Source: Augochlora pura (lineage: Eukaryota > Arthropoda > Insecta > Hymenoptera > Halictidae). From it: DNA of 64,000 nucleotides. Every line of letters begins with the position of its first letter. The stretch's first letter is position 1. The stretch is taken from assembly GCF_028453695.1 (NCBI RefSeq), contig NC_135781.1, positions 2,346,078-2,410,077 on the forward strand. Direction: 5' to 3'. The notes under the pieces are model-generated. The model had not been told where the DNA came from and did not search any database. It worked only from the letters and a program-made list of their open reading frames with translations. Position numbers and translations under genes: made by a program. This document shows positions 54,292 to 64,000 of the stretch, piece by piece.

Positions 54292-57200
54292 GATCACGAA
54301 TCTATCCACCGCTTCTAATTACTAAATAACTCGTAAAAAAATTTCTCCAATGAACTATACATCACCATAAAATAAATGATATATAAGAAATTAAATAATA
54401 ACTAAAAAATGAATCAAGATAAATGATCGATCCTACGTTTCGTTAGAAAGTTATCCTCTCGCATCGTCTGTTCATCGGCGGTGTCATAGTTCAATTAGAC
54501 AATGCTTCTCTCCGTGATCGGATCGCGGCCCAGAACGTTCACCCGTTTCCGCATTTTCCCTTTTGTAATCCCCGGGCCCGGTGGCGGCGGTGCCCCCGCT
54601 TTCTTCCCACAATATACGTAGCGAAGCAAACAAAAGCCCCCGCGATCATCTCGGCGCGCCGACATCCTCGTCCGTGGTTACGGATCGGCGGCGCGGTTGG
54701 CACGTGGTGTTGCGCAACGCGAAGCCACGAGTTACGATCCACAATAAAGACCGGGCTGTCACAAGGGCCCGCGGTGTCCCGCGATTTATTCGGCGCCGGG
54801 ACGCTAACCGGCCCTTTTAAAAACACCTCGAGCCGGCGATCGGGCTTCATTGAAAACGACCGGGGTCAGAAATTGGCGAGCGCGTCTTCGTCCGTCGGCG
54901 AACTCGCCGTTTTCAGCCCTCGGTCAAAAGCCAAGTCGAGAACCGCCGACGACCGACGGCGAAACTATTGATCACCGCGGACGATTTAATTCCTTCGAGC
55001 CGTGCAAATCAACCGGACAATACCATTCCGTGTCGGGGCAAAGAGGGCCGGGCCGTTCGTGGATTTTTTATTGGCGACACCGGATCGCTGTGCTCCATTT
55101 AGCCGCCTCGCGGGTCTCCTTCTAGCTGGCCAATAATTTCACCGCCGCCGCTTCTTTCCTCGACGTGTTCCGGACACACCGCGCCTCGTTACCGGCCGAG
55201 GAACATCTACCGCGCGTTTGATGTCATAATTATAATATTTAACCACCGACACCCACTACGTTTAAATCGTTTACGGGTGATGGACGGCCGGGGGCCGCGC
55301 CAGGGCCGCAGCCGACTCTTACGGGGGCTGGCTGACTTTCGCCCGTCCCTTTCTCCCATCTTCGCATAAAGGGTTACAATTAATTCTATTTGGAAAACAA
55401 TAGATCAACTCGCTCGAAAGTGGAGGAGATATTTTGTTGTCTTGAATTTTTATACTACAATTAAATAATATTATATTATGATATTATAATTAATAATATA
55501 TTATAATCGCTATAATTAACTACCACACATAAACACGTAATTTACGATATATAAAATAATTTATACAATAGAAAGAAAAATTTGTTTTTGTTACTTTATA
55601 TTTAAGCAAATTGCCACAAATTCCATTTTAGAGTCCTTAAAAAATTTAAAATGTTTAAACAACAAAATATACCTCGAATCTATTATAATTATACCAATTC
55701 TGAAATTTTTCTTATTCCCATTAAAAATGAAAAAAAGTAAAATTTACCAGTCAACGGGTTAATTCGAAGCTTCGAAGACAATGCGACACGGTCGCTTAAG
55801 CGGTGCCGCGAGGACCGCTTAACCCGCCCGCGTGGAATTCAAGGGGGTGTCGCGGCGGCCCGCCGATTTCACGCAGTCACCCACGAGCGGCCCATCGATC
55901 CTACGGAACTATCAAATGTCATTACGGTGAAATCACCGGGCCGAACAATATACACTCTCTTAGGCCCCGGTTTTACTCTCGCGGGCGAAAAAGTATCGTT
56001 TATAGCGTCGGTTGCATAAGCCCCGCCTCCGGCGCTTTCACCGGCGCGGCGCGGCTCCCCTTTCTCTAACATTAAAATAATTCCAATGGAGAACAGAGGG
56101 GGGCTTCAATACGACGGCGGACGAACCCGGTGGAAAAAGAGCGCTTCGGATGCCCGCTTCGAAAGAAATCGTTGCTGGCGTGACAGCGCGAATTTCAGAT
56201 TGCGAAACGTCTAAACGTCTTCCACTATACCATTCTTCCAACGACCTTAAAAATTCTCCTCCACCATTACCAAAAACCCATAAACTCCTCGATCCACTCT
56301 TCGCAATAATCTGAACCCTTTATCAGTCGGGCGAAGATCAAGGACGCCCAGGTACAAGCACCTGCCCAATAGTCTCACTCCAGTGCTCACGTCTACCCTA
56401 TCGACGCTCGCGCGTGCAGAACGAGGAAGTGATAATTTCACGGTGGGTAAAGTAACCGTGTTTCTTTTTGTTTCTCTCTCGAATGCAGAGGGTGCGAGGA
56501 ATGGGGTGGCAAAAGGGGAGGAGAATCGCGCGCGGCGATGGAAACGGGCACGGAACGCTCTACGCACAGGATCGTTTCGCGTGTGGTTTCTCACGTGCGC
56601 GCGTGCGACGCCGTAGTACGTGTGTATCGCGCGAAGGAAAAAGGGTTGAGGCGGAGAAGGATGGAAGGCGTCGGAGAGAGGAAACGGACATGGCGGCCGA
56701 CAGAGGAAGGAACGCGACGGGACGGTGTGAGAACCGAGGCTCGTAGTGATTTCCATAGTTATTCGAGATAGCCGGTAGAAAGAAGCCCTCTCTCCCCTCT
56801 CTCTCTCTCGCTCTCTCTCTCTCTATCGCTCTCTATCTTTCTCGCGTCCCGGGCCGGTCTTTCGACCGCGGCATCCTATCATTTCGCGCTAAGCCGAGCT
56901 TCACCCTCGCCTTATCCCCCTCTCCTCGCCCTCTCCCCCTCCCCCGCCGTCCGTGTGTTTACTTATAACGGAATGCCAGGACCCGTACGAATCTCACGAC
57001 CCCCCGAACCCGTGGCCGGCCGACTTCGTCGAAGTTCCGATCCGCGGGGATCGCGCGACGTCGCCTCATCGATGCTCGACGAGTTCGCGCGAACTTCGCC
57101 GTCGTTTATCTTCGGAATCGGAGTGGGGGCTCACGGCTCGAATCGCGTTGCAATTTTCGTGAAGGAGCGTTGCCTTTTTTCAGCGATGGGATCGTGCGAT

Positions 57201-57537
57201 CGTTTATTCTTTTTTTGGCAAGGTTGCGAATGTTCTGAGATATGAGTATCGTTGTGATGTAATGTTATAAAATACTGTTATAATTATAATTGTTGTTACT
57301 GGAGTTTTTAGCGAATGAAAATTGTTTTTGTTCATTGTGAGAAGTGTGAGGGGAATGTAAATTATTTATGTAATTGATGTAGTAACAATTTTGTGATGTA
57401 ATAGTTGCATGTGATATGTTGTAATGAAATAATATATTATATAGTGTAATATAATAATAATATAAAATATAATGAAGCAGTATATTGTTGTATATAATAG
57501 TATATTATGTAATGTAATATAATAGTAATGTAAATAT
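54292..57537. other. Gene-free; GC-rich with AT-rich islands
   Basis: 54420-55370 and 55790-57240 are GC-rich unique DNA. 55375-55765 is an AT-rich island flanked by AAAGGGTTA (55370) and ACGGGTTAA (about 55754). CT arrays lie at 56790-56845 and 57250-57537 is AT-rich. Frames up to 169 codons lack domains. Confidence 0.5.
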
Positions 57538-57910
57538 GTCGCACACCAGACGCCCTTTAAGTCGTATTAAAGACATGCATAAAAAATGTTCATAAAACGT
57601 CCATATGACGTCTCTAAGACGTTTCTAAGACGTTTCTAAGATGTTTCCAGAACGTTCGTAGAATATTTAGAGCGTCTGAAAAACGTCCTAAATGTCGTAC
57701 ACCAGACGTTTTCAAGACGAATTAAAAACATCCATAAAACGTCCATAAGACGTCTAAAGGACGTATTAAAGACGTTTTGATTTGTAACACAGAATATTTG
57801 TAGAACGTTATTAAGACATTTCTAAGACGTTCCTATGACATTCGTAAAATATTCGAATCTTCTTAAAAATGTCTCAAATATCGCACAGCAGACGTCTTAA
57901 AAACGTCTTA
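57538..57910. repeat. GACGTNT-type array with 155-185-bp higher-order unit
   Basis: Short AAGACGTYTMTAAGACGT units, organised in longer repeats that each begin TCG-YAC-ASCAGACG at 57539, 57695 and 57881. Related to the array inside the MITE at 16675. Confidence 0.85.
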
Positions 57911-59145
57911 ACAACGTCCTTGCTCTACCCAGAATCAACCACTATATTTAATTCTTATCAACCATGCTCGAATCGACGAAAGTTCACAAAACCGATCGCG
58001 ATTTATCCGCAGCGTGTCGTTAACGCACTCGGCCGGCGATACGCTCGGCAATTTGTCACGATGAGAATAATATCTTGTTGTAGCCTAATCGCGGAACACC
58101 GATCGCCTGCGATCGCGTGTTTATATTCCGCGGTCCCGGGTTCGCGACGGGGAACGGGCGCGAACTATTCGGATACCGCGGCCAGATCTTGCTAGGTCAA
58201 ATGATTGATAAGGCGGCACCGACGAAAACCGATAAGTCCCTCAATCCGCCGGGCCTTTTGCCGCAGCTCTCTCTCTCTCTCTCTCTGGCCCCGGTACATG
58301 CCGGCGAAGTCGCCATTTGTTATACCGGCCCCGGCACCAAGTGATATCAAAGATACGGGAGACGGGGATCGATAAACGAATTGAGAGATCTTGTTCGCAC
58401 CGTATTATTCCTATTTCGTTTTCGCTGCGGCTTATATCCAGCCCAAGCGGTTTATATTGTGTAGCCGATAAGTACCTGCGAAAACATACACGATATTGTT
58501 GCGCGCGCCCGTTCCGCATCGATTCGTTCCGTTCAACGGGAACCAGGCAATCGAAACAATTTGCGATCGTCCGCGCGATTTGTCAACGCGTATCCGAGCG
58601 ACCGTGTTACAGGCTCCGCAACGCGCCTGACGGCAAGTGTTTCGATTGAAACGCGCCTATCAGAAATGTACCGGGGCCGGGGAACTCTACAAATTACGGT
58701 CGCGGAGAATTACTGTAAATTCTTCGAGGTGTGCCGAGTGTTTGCACCTTTCGGCGAGCGGTAACAATTTATATAAATATAGTGGCTGAGAATGTATATT
58801 TTCATCTCGTTCTTGCGATGTAATAGTGTGTTTCATGTAACATTTTTTTCTGTTATTAGTAGGTGATTTTCTACGATTTATTTGGTGGAGAATGTAGTTT
58901 ATTAAATAGTGATTTGATAATATTAATATTTTTAATAATAGATCATTAAATAGTAATTTAATAATAGCAATATTTTAATAATGATTCATGAAATAGTAAT
59001 TTAGTAATAGTAATACTTTTAATAATATTTAATTAAGTAGTAATTGGATGATAAAATACACCAAGCTATATTAAATGAAACGCTACAGGTCTGAAAAAAT
59101 ATTTTCGATTTCCAATCGAAACGGAAATCCACCGACTGCAAAGGG
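57911..59145. other. Gene-free; GC-rich then AT-rich
   Basis: 57990-58760 is GC-rich unique DNA with a CT run at 58267-58286. 58770-59100 is AT-rich with repeated TTTAATAATAGTAATA units (58905-59045). Confidence 0.5.
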
Positions 59146-59149
59146 TTAA
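59125..59149 (-). mobile_element. TTAA element terminus
   Basis: Complement reads TTAACCCTTTGCAGTCGG, similar to the end at 26074. It closes an AT-rich island whose left end is not found. Confidence 0.4.
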
Positions 59150-59742
59150 TAGACGAGCTGCGAGGAGCGCGGTTCTGCCCGACGCGTGTCCTATTTACGT
59201 CCGGCGAGACCGGCGGCCGCGAGATTAATCGGCGACGTGTACGCCGCGGCAATCGTTCGATCGCATTTAATCTCGCATTAGAGGAGTTTTTCAATCGGCC
59301 ACGGACGGAGGCCTTATCTGATACATTTCTTGCAGCTCCTATTTTCTTCGACGAGTGCTCTCGCTCTCTCCCTCTCCTTCTCTCGATCGAGCTCGCAAAG
59401 CGGCCCGCATCTCGGCCGCGGGAACCCGCAAGAAATTATTCCGCTCGGAAAGGTTACACGCGTTTCGCAATGCACCTTTTTTGCGGCCGCGCGAAATATA
59501 CCGCTGCATCGATCGCTGCCGATTTACGGCGCGCGACAATTAATTTTTGGCGATAATTTCAGGTGATTTAATTTGATTTCATTCGATTGAATTTGAGGTG
59601 ATAAGAACATTGATTTTCATCTTAATAAGAAAGCTGGACAATTGTGGACAATTAGAGAAGAGAAGATACGATTTCTCAAGCTTCACGGTTCGTTGCTATA
59701 GTTGCTAAAAATTGCATAATTTTACCCCCTCTTCAAAAACTG
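59150..59742. other. Gene-free GC-rich DNA
   Basis: Unique sequence. An unpaired acceptor-like TTTCTTGCAG lies near 59325-59336. No gene. Confidence 0.5.
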
Positions 59743-59838
59743 TCCTTAAAAAAATTTACAATCCTTAAAAAAATTTACAATCCTCAAAAAAATTTACAAT
59801 CCTCAAGAAAATTTACAATCCTTAAGAAAATTTACAAC
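59743..59838. repeat. Five-copy 19-bp tandem repeat
   Basis: CCTTAAAAAAATTTACAAT units with minor changes (CCTCAAGAAAATTTACAAT). Confidence 0.95.
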
Positions 59839-60614
59839 ACTCTCCAACCAATAACAAAAGCCTTAAAAATCCATCGTCGCAACTTATAAATCGGCTCCAT
59901 TCCCATCTCATCATCACTGCCCTCCGCGACTCGCCTTTTTCAATCATTATACCTAATTATCGACGCGGCGATTTGCATCGCGAACGACTCGAGCCATCTT
60001 GCACGCATTAATTCGTTGGCAACGAGCGCGGAAGTCTCGCGTTTTGCTAGCTTGTCCCCGAGGCAGAGAGAGCGTGTCTTTTGCGCCAGAAGAACCCCGA
60101 GTTAGGCTCGCGCGTGCGCGCGCGCGCGATCACGGTGGCGCAATGAAAACGGCGCGTCGCGGTTTCAGTAATTCCGCTTACGCGTTCTCGAAGCGCTAAA
60201 TTAATTAAGCTCCCGGCTCCGCCAAGGATGCAGATATACGTTCCAGTTCGCGGGACGCTCAGGCGAGCCTAATTGCGTGTAGCTCGCATGCTGAATGCCC
60301 GATATAAAACACTTTATTCCGTTTCGCGATATCTCTCCTCTCCCCTCTCCCTCTTACGAGCTGTCTCATTAGCCGGTGCGCGAGAACGCCGCGCAATTAA
60401 TGATTAGCGTAACGACAAGCGATCGCGATCGCGAATTCCGCGTCGCTCCTCGAGGATCGTCGCGAAGCGGATCGCCGCGGGAATGCGTCGGCGTTATCTG
60501 AATCGACGGGACAAAGCACCATAACTCATAAAACGCGATCATGGGGTTTGGACGATCGAGAAACTTCGCGCTTTTTACCACTTGCGCTGCGATGTCTTTC
60601 GGAACCATGTTGAT
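59839..60614. other. Gene-free GC-rich DNA
   Basis: Unique CpG-rich sequence with a (GC)n run near 60113-60128. No gene. Confidence 0.5.
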
Positions 60615-60893
60615 TACCATGTAATATACTATACATATAATATGCTATATGTATAATATATTATAATATACAGGGTGTCCCAATATTACAGTAAATATTA
60701 CAGTAGAGAAATATTGTTAATATTGTTGACTCAATAATGTTTACATTTAACACACGAGCCTTCGAGAATTAGAAGGTCAAGCATTTGTCTTCATTATCCC
60801 AAAATAAGAAACTGATTGGAAAGATAGTACTTACATTACACGTTTATAATTGAAATTAAATTCATCGTCTTAAATTTTTGACCGCTACTGTAT
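60615..60893 (-). mobile_element. Tc1/mariner-type terminal sequences around an AT-rich segment
   Basis: TATA-rich DNA leads to TA-CAGGGTGTCCC at 60669-60680. At 60867-60893 the complement reads CAGTAGCGGTCAAAAATTTA, a Tc1-like end also seen at 10651. The two ends differ, so two overlapping or truncated elements are likely. Confidence 0.5.
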
Positions 60894-61050
60894 ATATAGA
60901 TTTGTATAAATCTGTCTATAGATCTCTGTATAGATGTGGATCTGTGTATAGATGTGCATCTGTATAGATGTGGATCTGTGTATAGATGTGGATCTGTGTA
61001 TAGATGTATAGACATAGGTCTATGCGCGTATAGATGTGTACAGATGCGCG
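60894..61050. repeat. 18-bp minisatellite TAGATGTGGATCTGTGTA
   Basis: About seven imperfect copies, drifting into GTGTATAGATGTGTACAGATG at the right. Confidence 0.85.
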
Positions 61051-61770
61051 CACGCGTGTAGAGAAGTGTGTACGCGTCCGCGCGAGACGCTAATCAGGAA
61101 TCGATGGCGTCTTAATAGAAATTCCGCTCATAAATCGGCCGACACCGACGTGCCCGTTGATCGATGACGCGCGATACCGAGCAGTTTCGAGCAGTCTATC
61201 CGCACGGTTCCCCGGCTCTGCGTGCGAGAGTGCCTAAGTACGCCGCGGCGAAGTACGTCTGAATGAGATATCTCGAGCAGCATTAATTTGCCAGGATCGA
61301 ATCGCGCGCGCGCGCGCTGCTCGATGCTTCCGCGAACGGCTTTGCACTCCACCGTGAATGATATCTCATACGCTGATCGAGCGGCCGCGCGCCTCGACAG
61401 ACCTATCCGCGCACGACACAACGCCGCGCTGCTTTGGCACACGTTCCTTACACACGTGATCTCATTAAGTCGCTCGCCGAGGAGCCGCGCGCGCGCGCTC
61501 GTCTAACCCGTTAGCGCTCGTAGCGTTTGTTCGCTCGCTCGCTAGCGAGGAGCGGAATGGCAGTCCTCGACGCAATAAATACATCGCGGCGACGGGGACA
61601 GTTTCTGCGTCGTGTCGCCGAAGGGGTTGTCGACGGACGGTTCGGCCACGCTTGTCACAGATGACCCAGAATGGACTGGTCGGATAATTTATAAGCCGTG
61701 GACGTGCTCTATGAACAAGCGACGCTTGGAGAGGAGAGAGACGTGTTTTTTCATCGGGAGTCGATGCTGT
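61051..61770. other. Gene-free GC-rich DNA
   Basis: Unique CpG-rich sequence with a (GC)n run at about 61302-61318 and the near-palindromic TAACCCGTTAGCGCTCG at 61504. Confidence 0.5.
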
Positions 61771-61850
61771 TTAACCCTTTGCGCTCGAGTGGCGACTCTG
61801 AGGCGCCGCTAAAAATGATCATGCCACGTTTCAAAATCATTTTCATCACA
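61771..61850 (+). mobile_element. TTAA element end, family C copy 1
   Basis: TTAACCCTTTGCGCTCGAG, TGGCGACTCTGAGGCGCC, then AT-rich. It matches the left end at 62817. It is probably extended by the tandem repeat that follows; the right end is unclear. Confidence 0.6.
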
Positions 61851-61949
61851 TTTGATAATGTTAATATTGATTATATAATATTATGATATATGATGATAAT
61901 GTTTTTTATTATCGGCTGAACAGATTCTGTTAATTTTATTGACATATTA

Positions 61950-62308
61950 GATCAATCGGAGAATCAATAGAAATGTTATAAACAAATTCATGTTGATGCT
62001 GTAATCACCTCAGAAATTATTTTAAAAAGCTTTTATCGTTGAACCGTTTACTCCCTCGTCGCTAAATTGGCATAACCTAGACATAACCTGCGAGAGAATT
62101 GAAAATACGTTTCGATAAACAATTGAGACTCAATAATTTAATAAAAATGTTCCAAACAAATTCTGCTTTATCCAATCATCATCCCACAATTATTTCAAAA
62201 ATCTTTCACCGTAGAACCTTTTACACCCTCCTTGCTAAATTGACATAACCTAGTCATAACCAGCAAAAACATTGAAAATCCGTTTCAATAAACAATTTGT
62301 GCGCAAGA
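61950..62308. repeat. Two-copy direct tandem repeat of about 175 bp
   Basis: Both copies carry ATAAACAAATTC/CCAAACAAATTC, TACWCCCTC, GCTAAATTGRCATAACCTAG and TTTCRATAAACAATT in the same order, starting at about 61957 and 62133. Confidence 0.9.
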
Positions 62309-62816
62309 ATTTAATTAGAGACCGTCTCGTCGCTGGATCATCGGCCGCGTTAACTCAACTCTGTCCAGACCATCCGAAGGAGGGCCCAAGTTTCAGGTAA
62401 ACAGCAAAGGCGATCATCTCTCATCGGATTTCCAGCTAATGCTCTTACGGCGTAGGGGGAGGGGGTGGGGATATCTGCGACGGTCCGCGGCGATTCATAA
62501 CAGATTCCGCTTTGCGTCGAGAAGAGGCGGCGTCCGACGGGGAATTGGCTTGTTTGGGACATTTTTATCAGCGGCCGCACCGTAAATCCGGCCGCTTTAC
62601 GCGCCGGTTTTACGAGCGGCGTTTTCCGCTGATCTACGGAGGACACGCATAATTGGAAGCCGCCGGGGACCTGTCCGCGGAGGCGTTAACCCGTTACCTT
62701 ACCCCGCCGAGTTCGCGTCGCGATGGAAATTACTATAAATTAAATTACTAAAAATTAATAAATTATCGAGCATTTTACGTTCTTTAAAATTGTAATAAAA
62801 TTCTAATCTCTTGTTA
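62309..62816. other. Gene-free GC-rich DNA
   Basis: Unique sequence. TTAACCCGTTACCTTACC at 62696 marks the change to AT-rich DNA. No gene. Confidence 0.5.
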
Positions 62817-63081
62817 TCAACCCCTTTGCGCTCGAGTGGCGTCTCTGTAGCGCCAATAAAAAATTGTTATATCATTTGCAAAACAATTTTGACAATATTA
62901 AAGACTATTTAAAAGATTTATAAAAGCGCAACAGTTTTACGATTTCATTACAGTTATACGATTTCATTAATCTCAATTTCATATTCATAAATTGTACTAA
63001 ATTATATAAAATGGAAATGCAGCTGGCTAATATAGCTATTTTAGATCTAGACTCAAAATGGCTTCGAGAGCAAAGGGTTAA
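62817..63081. mobile_element. TTAA-type MITE, family C copy 2 (265 bp)
   Basis: The left end TCAA-CCCCTTTGCGCTCGAG and right end CTTCGAGAGCAAAGGG-TTAA form about 15-bp inverted ends around an AT-rich core. This is the clearest paired element of the class. The left target site reads TCAA rather than TTAA. Confidence 0.75.
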
Positions 63082-63935
63082 CATCTCTGCACGCACAGCA
63101 ACAATCCTCGCGCTGTTTTGATGGATTAAATTAATAGATTAAATTAACAGATTATTAGTCTAATAAAAATTTTAATTATGGATTTGAAATTAATTGTTGA
63201 ATTTTTTTAAAAATATTTATCAGATAGATAACGATGCTTAAAGAGTTTATTATATTTAAATTAAGAATTGTAATTAATAAGTTGAATGAAAATTTAAATT
63301 AGAAATTTGTAATAATTAGTGGTTAATTTAGTGCCAGCATCAGCGGTTAAACACCCAGAGAAAGGAATTCCAGCGAAAGGTCTCATTAGAATAGAAACTC
63401 GAGTCTTTTTTCCGGAGTCTCGATGCCCTGAACGATGATTCTTAACGCGATCCGACTGGCATCGGAGCAGCCTATAATGAATCGGGTAATTATCGCTTGC
63501 CGAGGGGCAATCAGATTTCGCTCCGAATTCCGTTTGCACGGGATTCCGTGAAACGGTCCGCCGCACGGCGAAGATCGAGGGCCGCGTGTATTCGGTTACC
63601 TGGCCCCGGTCGAGAGAAGCGTGACACGGGAGGGAGAGGGTGGTGGTGGCCAGGTGGTGGCGGCCAGGTGGATTGGCGGCATACCTAGCGAGAACGTGTA
63701 AATGCAAAGCTCCGCCGGTCAGAGTACGTCGTCGTCGTCGACGTCGGCGGTCGTCGTACGGACGGCAATCGCCATAGCTGGGCCGCCTGTGTACACTAAT
63801 TTCCGGGTTGTTTGATAGATCTTGGGTGATTGTTAATTATGTTTAGAGAACCGAATGGAGAATCTCGAGGACCCGGGCCACGGCACGCCGACTGACTCGA
63901 TACGCTTCAAAGCGGTATTAAATCTACGGTCACCG

Positions 63936-63940
<5 letters not shown>
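63082..63940. other. Gene-free; AT-rich then GC-rich
   Basis: 63120-63330 is AT-rich. A GTGCCAGC...GCGGTTAAAC motif lies at 63331-63352. 63360-63940 is unique GC-rich DNA with GGTGGTGG and GTCGTCGTCG runs. Confidence 0.5.

Positions 63941-63973
<33 letters not shown>
63941..63973. repeat. (CT)n microsatellite
   Basis: Sixteen CT dinucleotides at the right edge of the window. Confidence 0.95.
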
Positions 63974-63975
<2 letters not shown>

Positions 63976-64000
63976 GCTCTCGGGCTCGTCAGGAGTAAAT

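Overview
This is a eukaryotic, almost certainly insect, nuclear window, probably from a hymenopteran such as a bee or ant (inference). The pointers are one clear animal gene (SGF29), a patchwork of GC-rich, CpG-rich non-coding DNA and very AT-rich islands, many GA/CT microsatellites, and debris of mariner/Tc1 and TTAA-type elements. A run of exactly 100 N at 508-607 marks a scaffold join.

Only one protein-coding gene can be supported. SGF29, the Tudor-domain H3K4me3 reader of the SAGA and ATAC complexes, lies on the minus strand at 23155-24036 as a complete 293-codon reading frame. It has a poly(A) signal downstream, and a splice acceptor just upstream suggests an intron in its 5' UTR. The remaining 63 kb has no convincing coding sequence. 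The long reading frames there are shadows of GC-rich or purine/pyrimidine-repeat DNA.

The most interesting signal is two near-identical zero-length-exon sites on the plus strand: polypyrimidine-CAG directly followed by GTAAGT, at 13069|13070 and 41443|41444, 28.4 kb apart. This is the signature of recursive (ratchet) splicing in giant introns. Weaker relatives are a candidate at 52512|52513 and a possible 48-nt exon at 35739-35786. The simplest reading is that much or all of the window lies inside one or more very long introns of an unidentified plus-strand gene, with SGF29 nested antisense between the two ratchet points.

Layout: 1-12.5 kb holds the gap, a 44-bp-period palindrome array, AT islands and GC-rich unique DNA. 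12.5-20 kb holds ratchet point 1, a mariner-type MITE (16522-17033) inserted in a minisatellite, and CT arrays. 20-22.1 kb holds two inverted copies of a foldback MITE. 22.7-25.5 kb holds SGF29 and a tRNA-like pol III remnant. 26-34.5 kb holds AT-rich decayed tandem duplications, TTAA elements and a 10-bp-period array. 34.5-42.2 kb holds GA/CT arrays, two mariner transposase fragments and ratchet point 2. 43-54.3 kb holds TTAA elements and a complex 120-bp/30-bp repeat block. 54.3-64 kb is GC-rich DNA alternating with AT islands, including a second GACGT-type array.

Most AT-rich islands begin or end with TTAACCCTTT or its complement AAAGGGTTAA. This suggests that much of the GC/AT mosaic was built by piggyBac-like non-autonomous elements (TTAA target site, CCCTTT terminus) in at least three sequence families. 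Coordinates of repeats are read by eye and may be off by a few bases at their edges.
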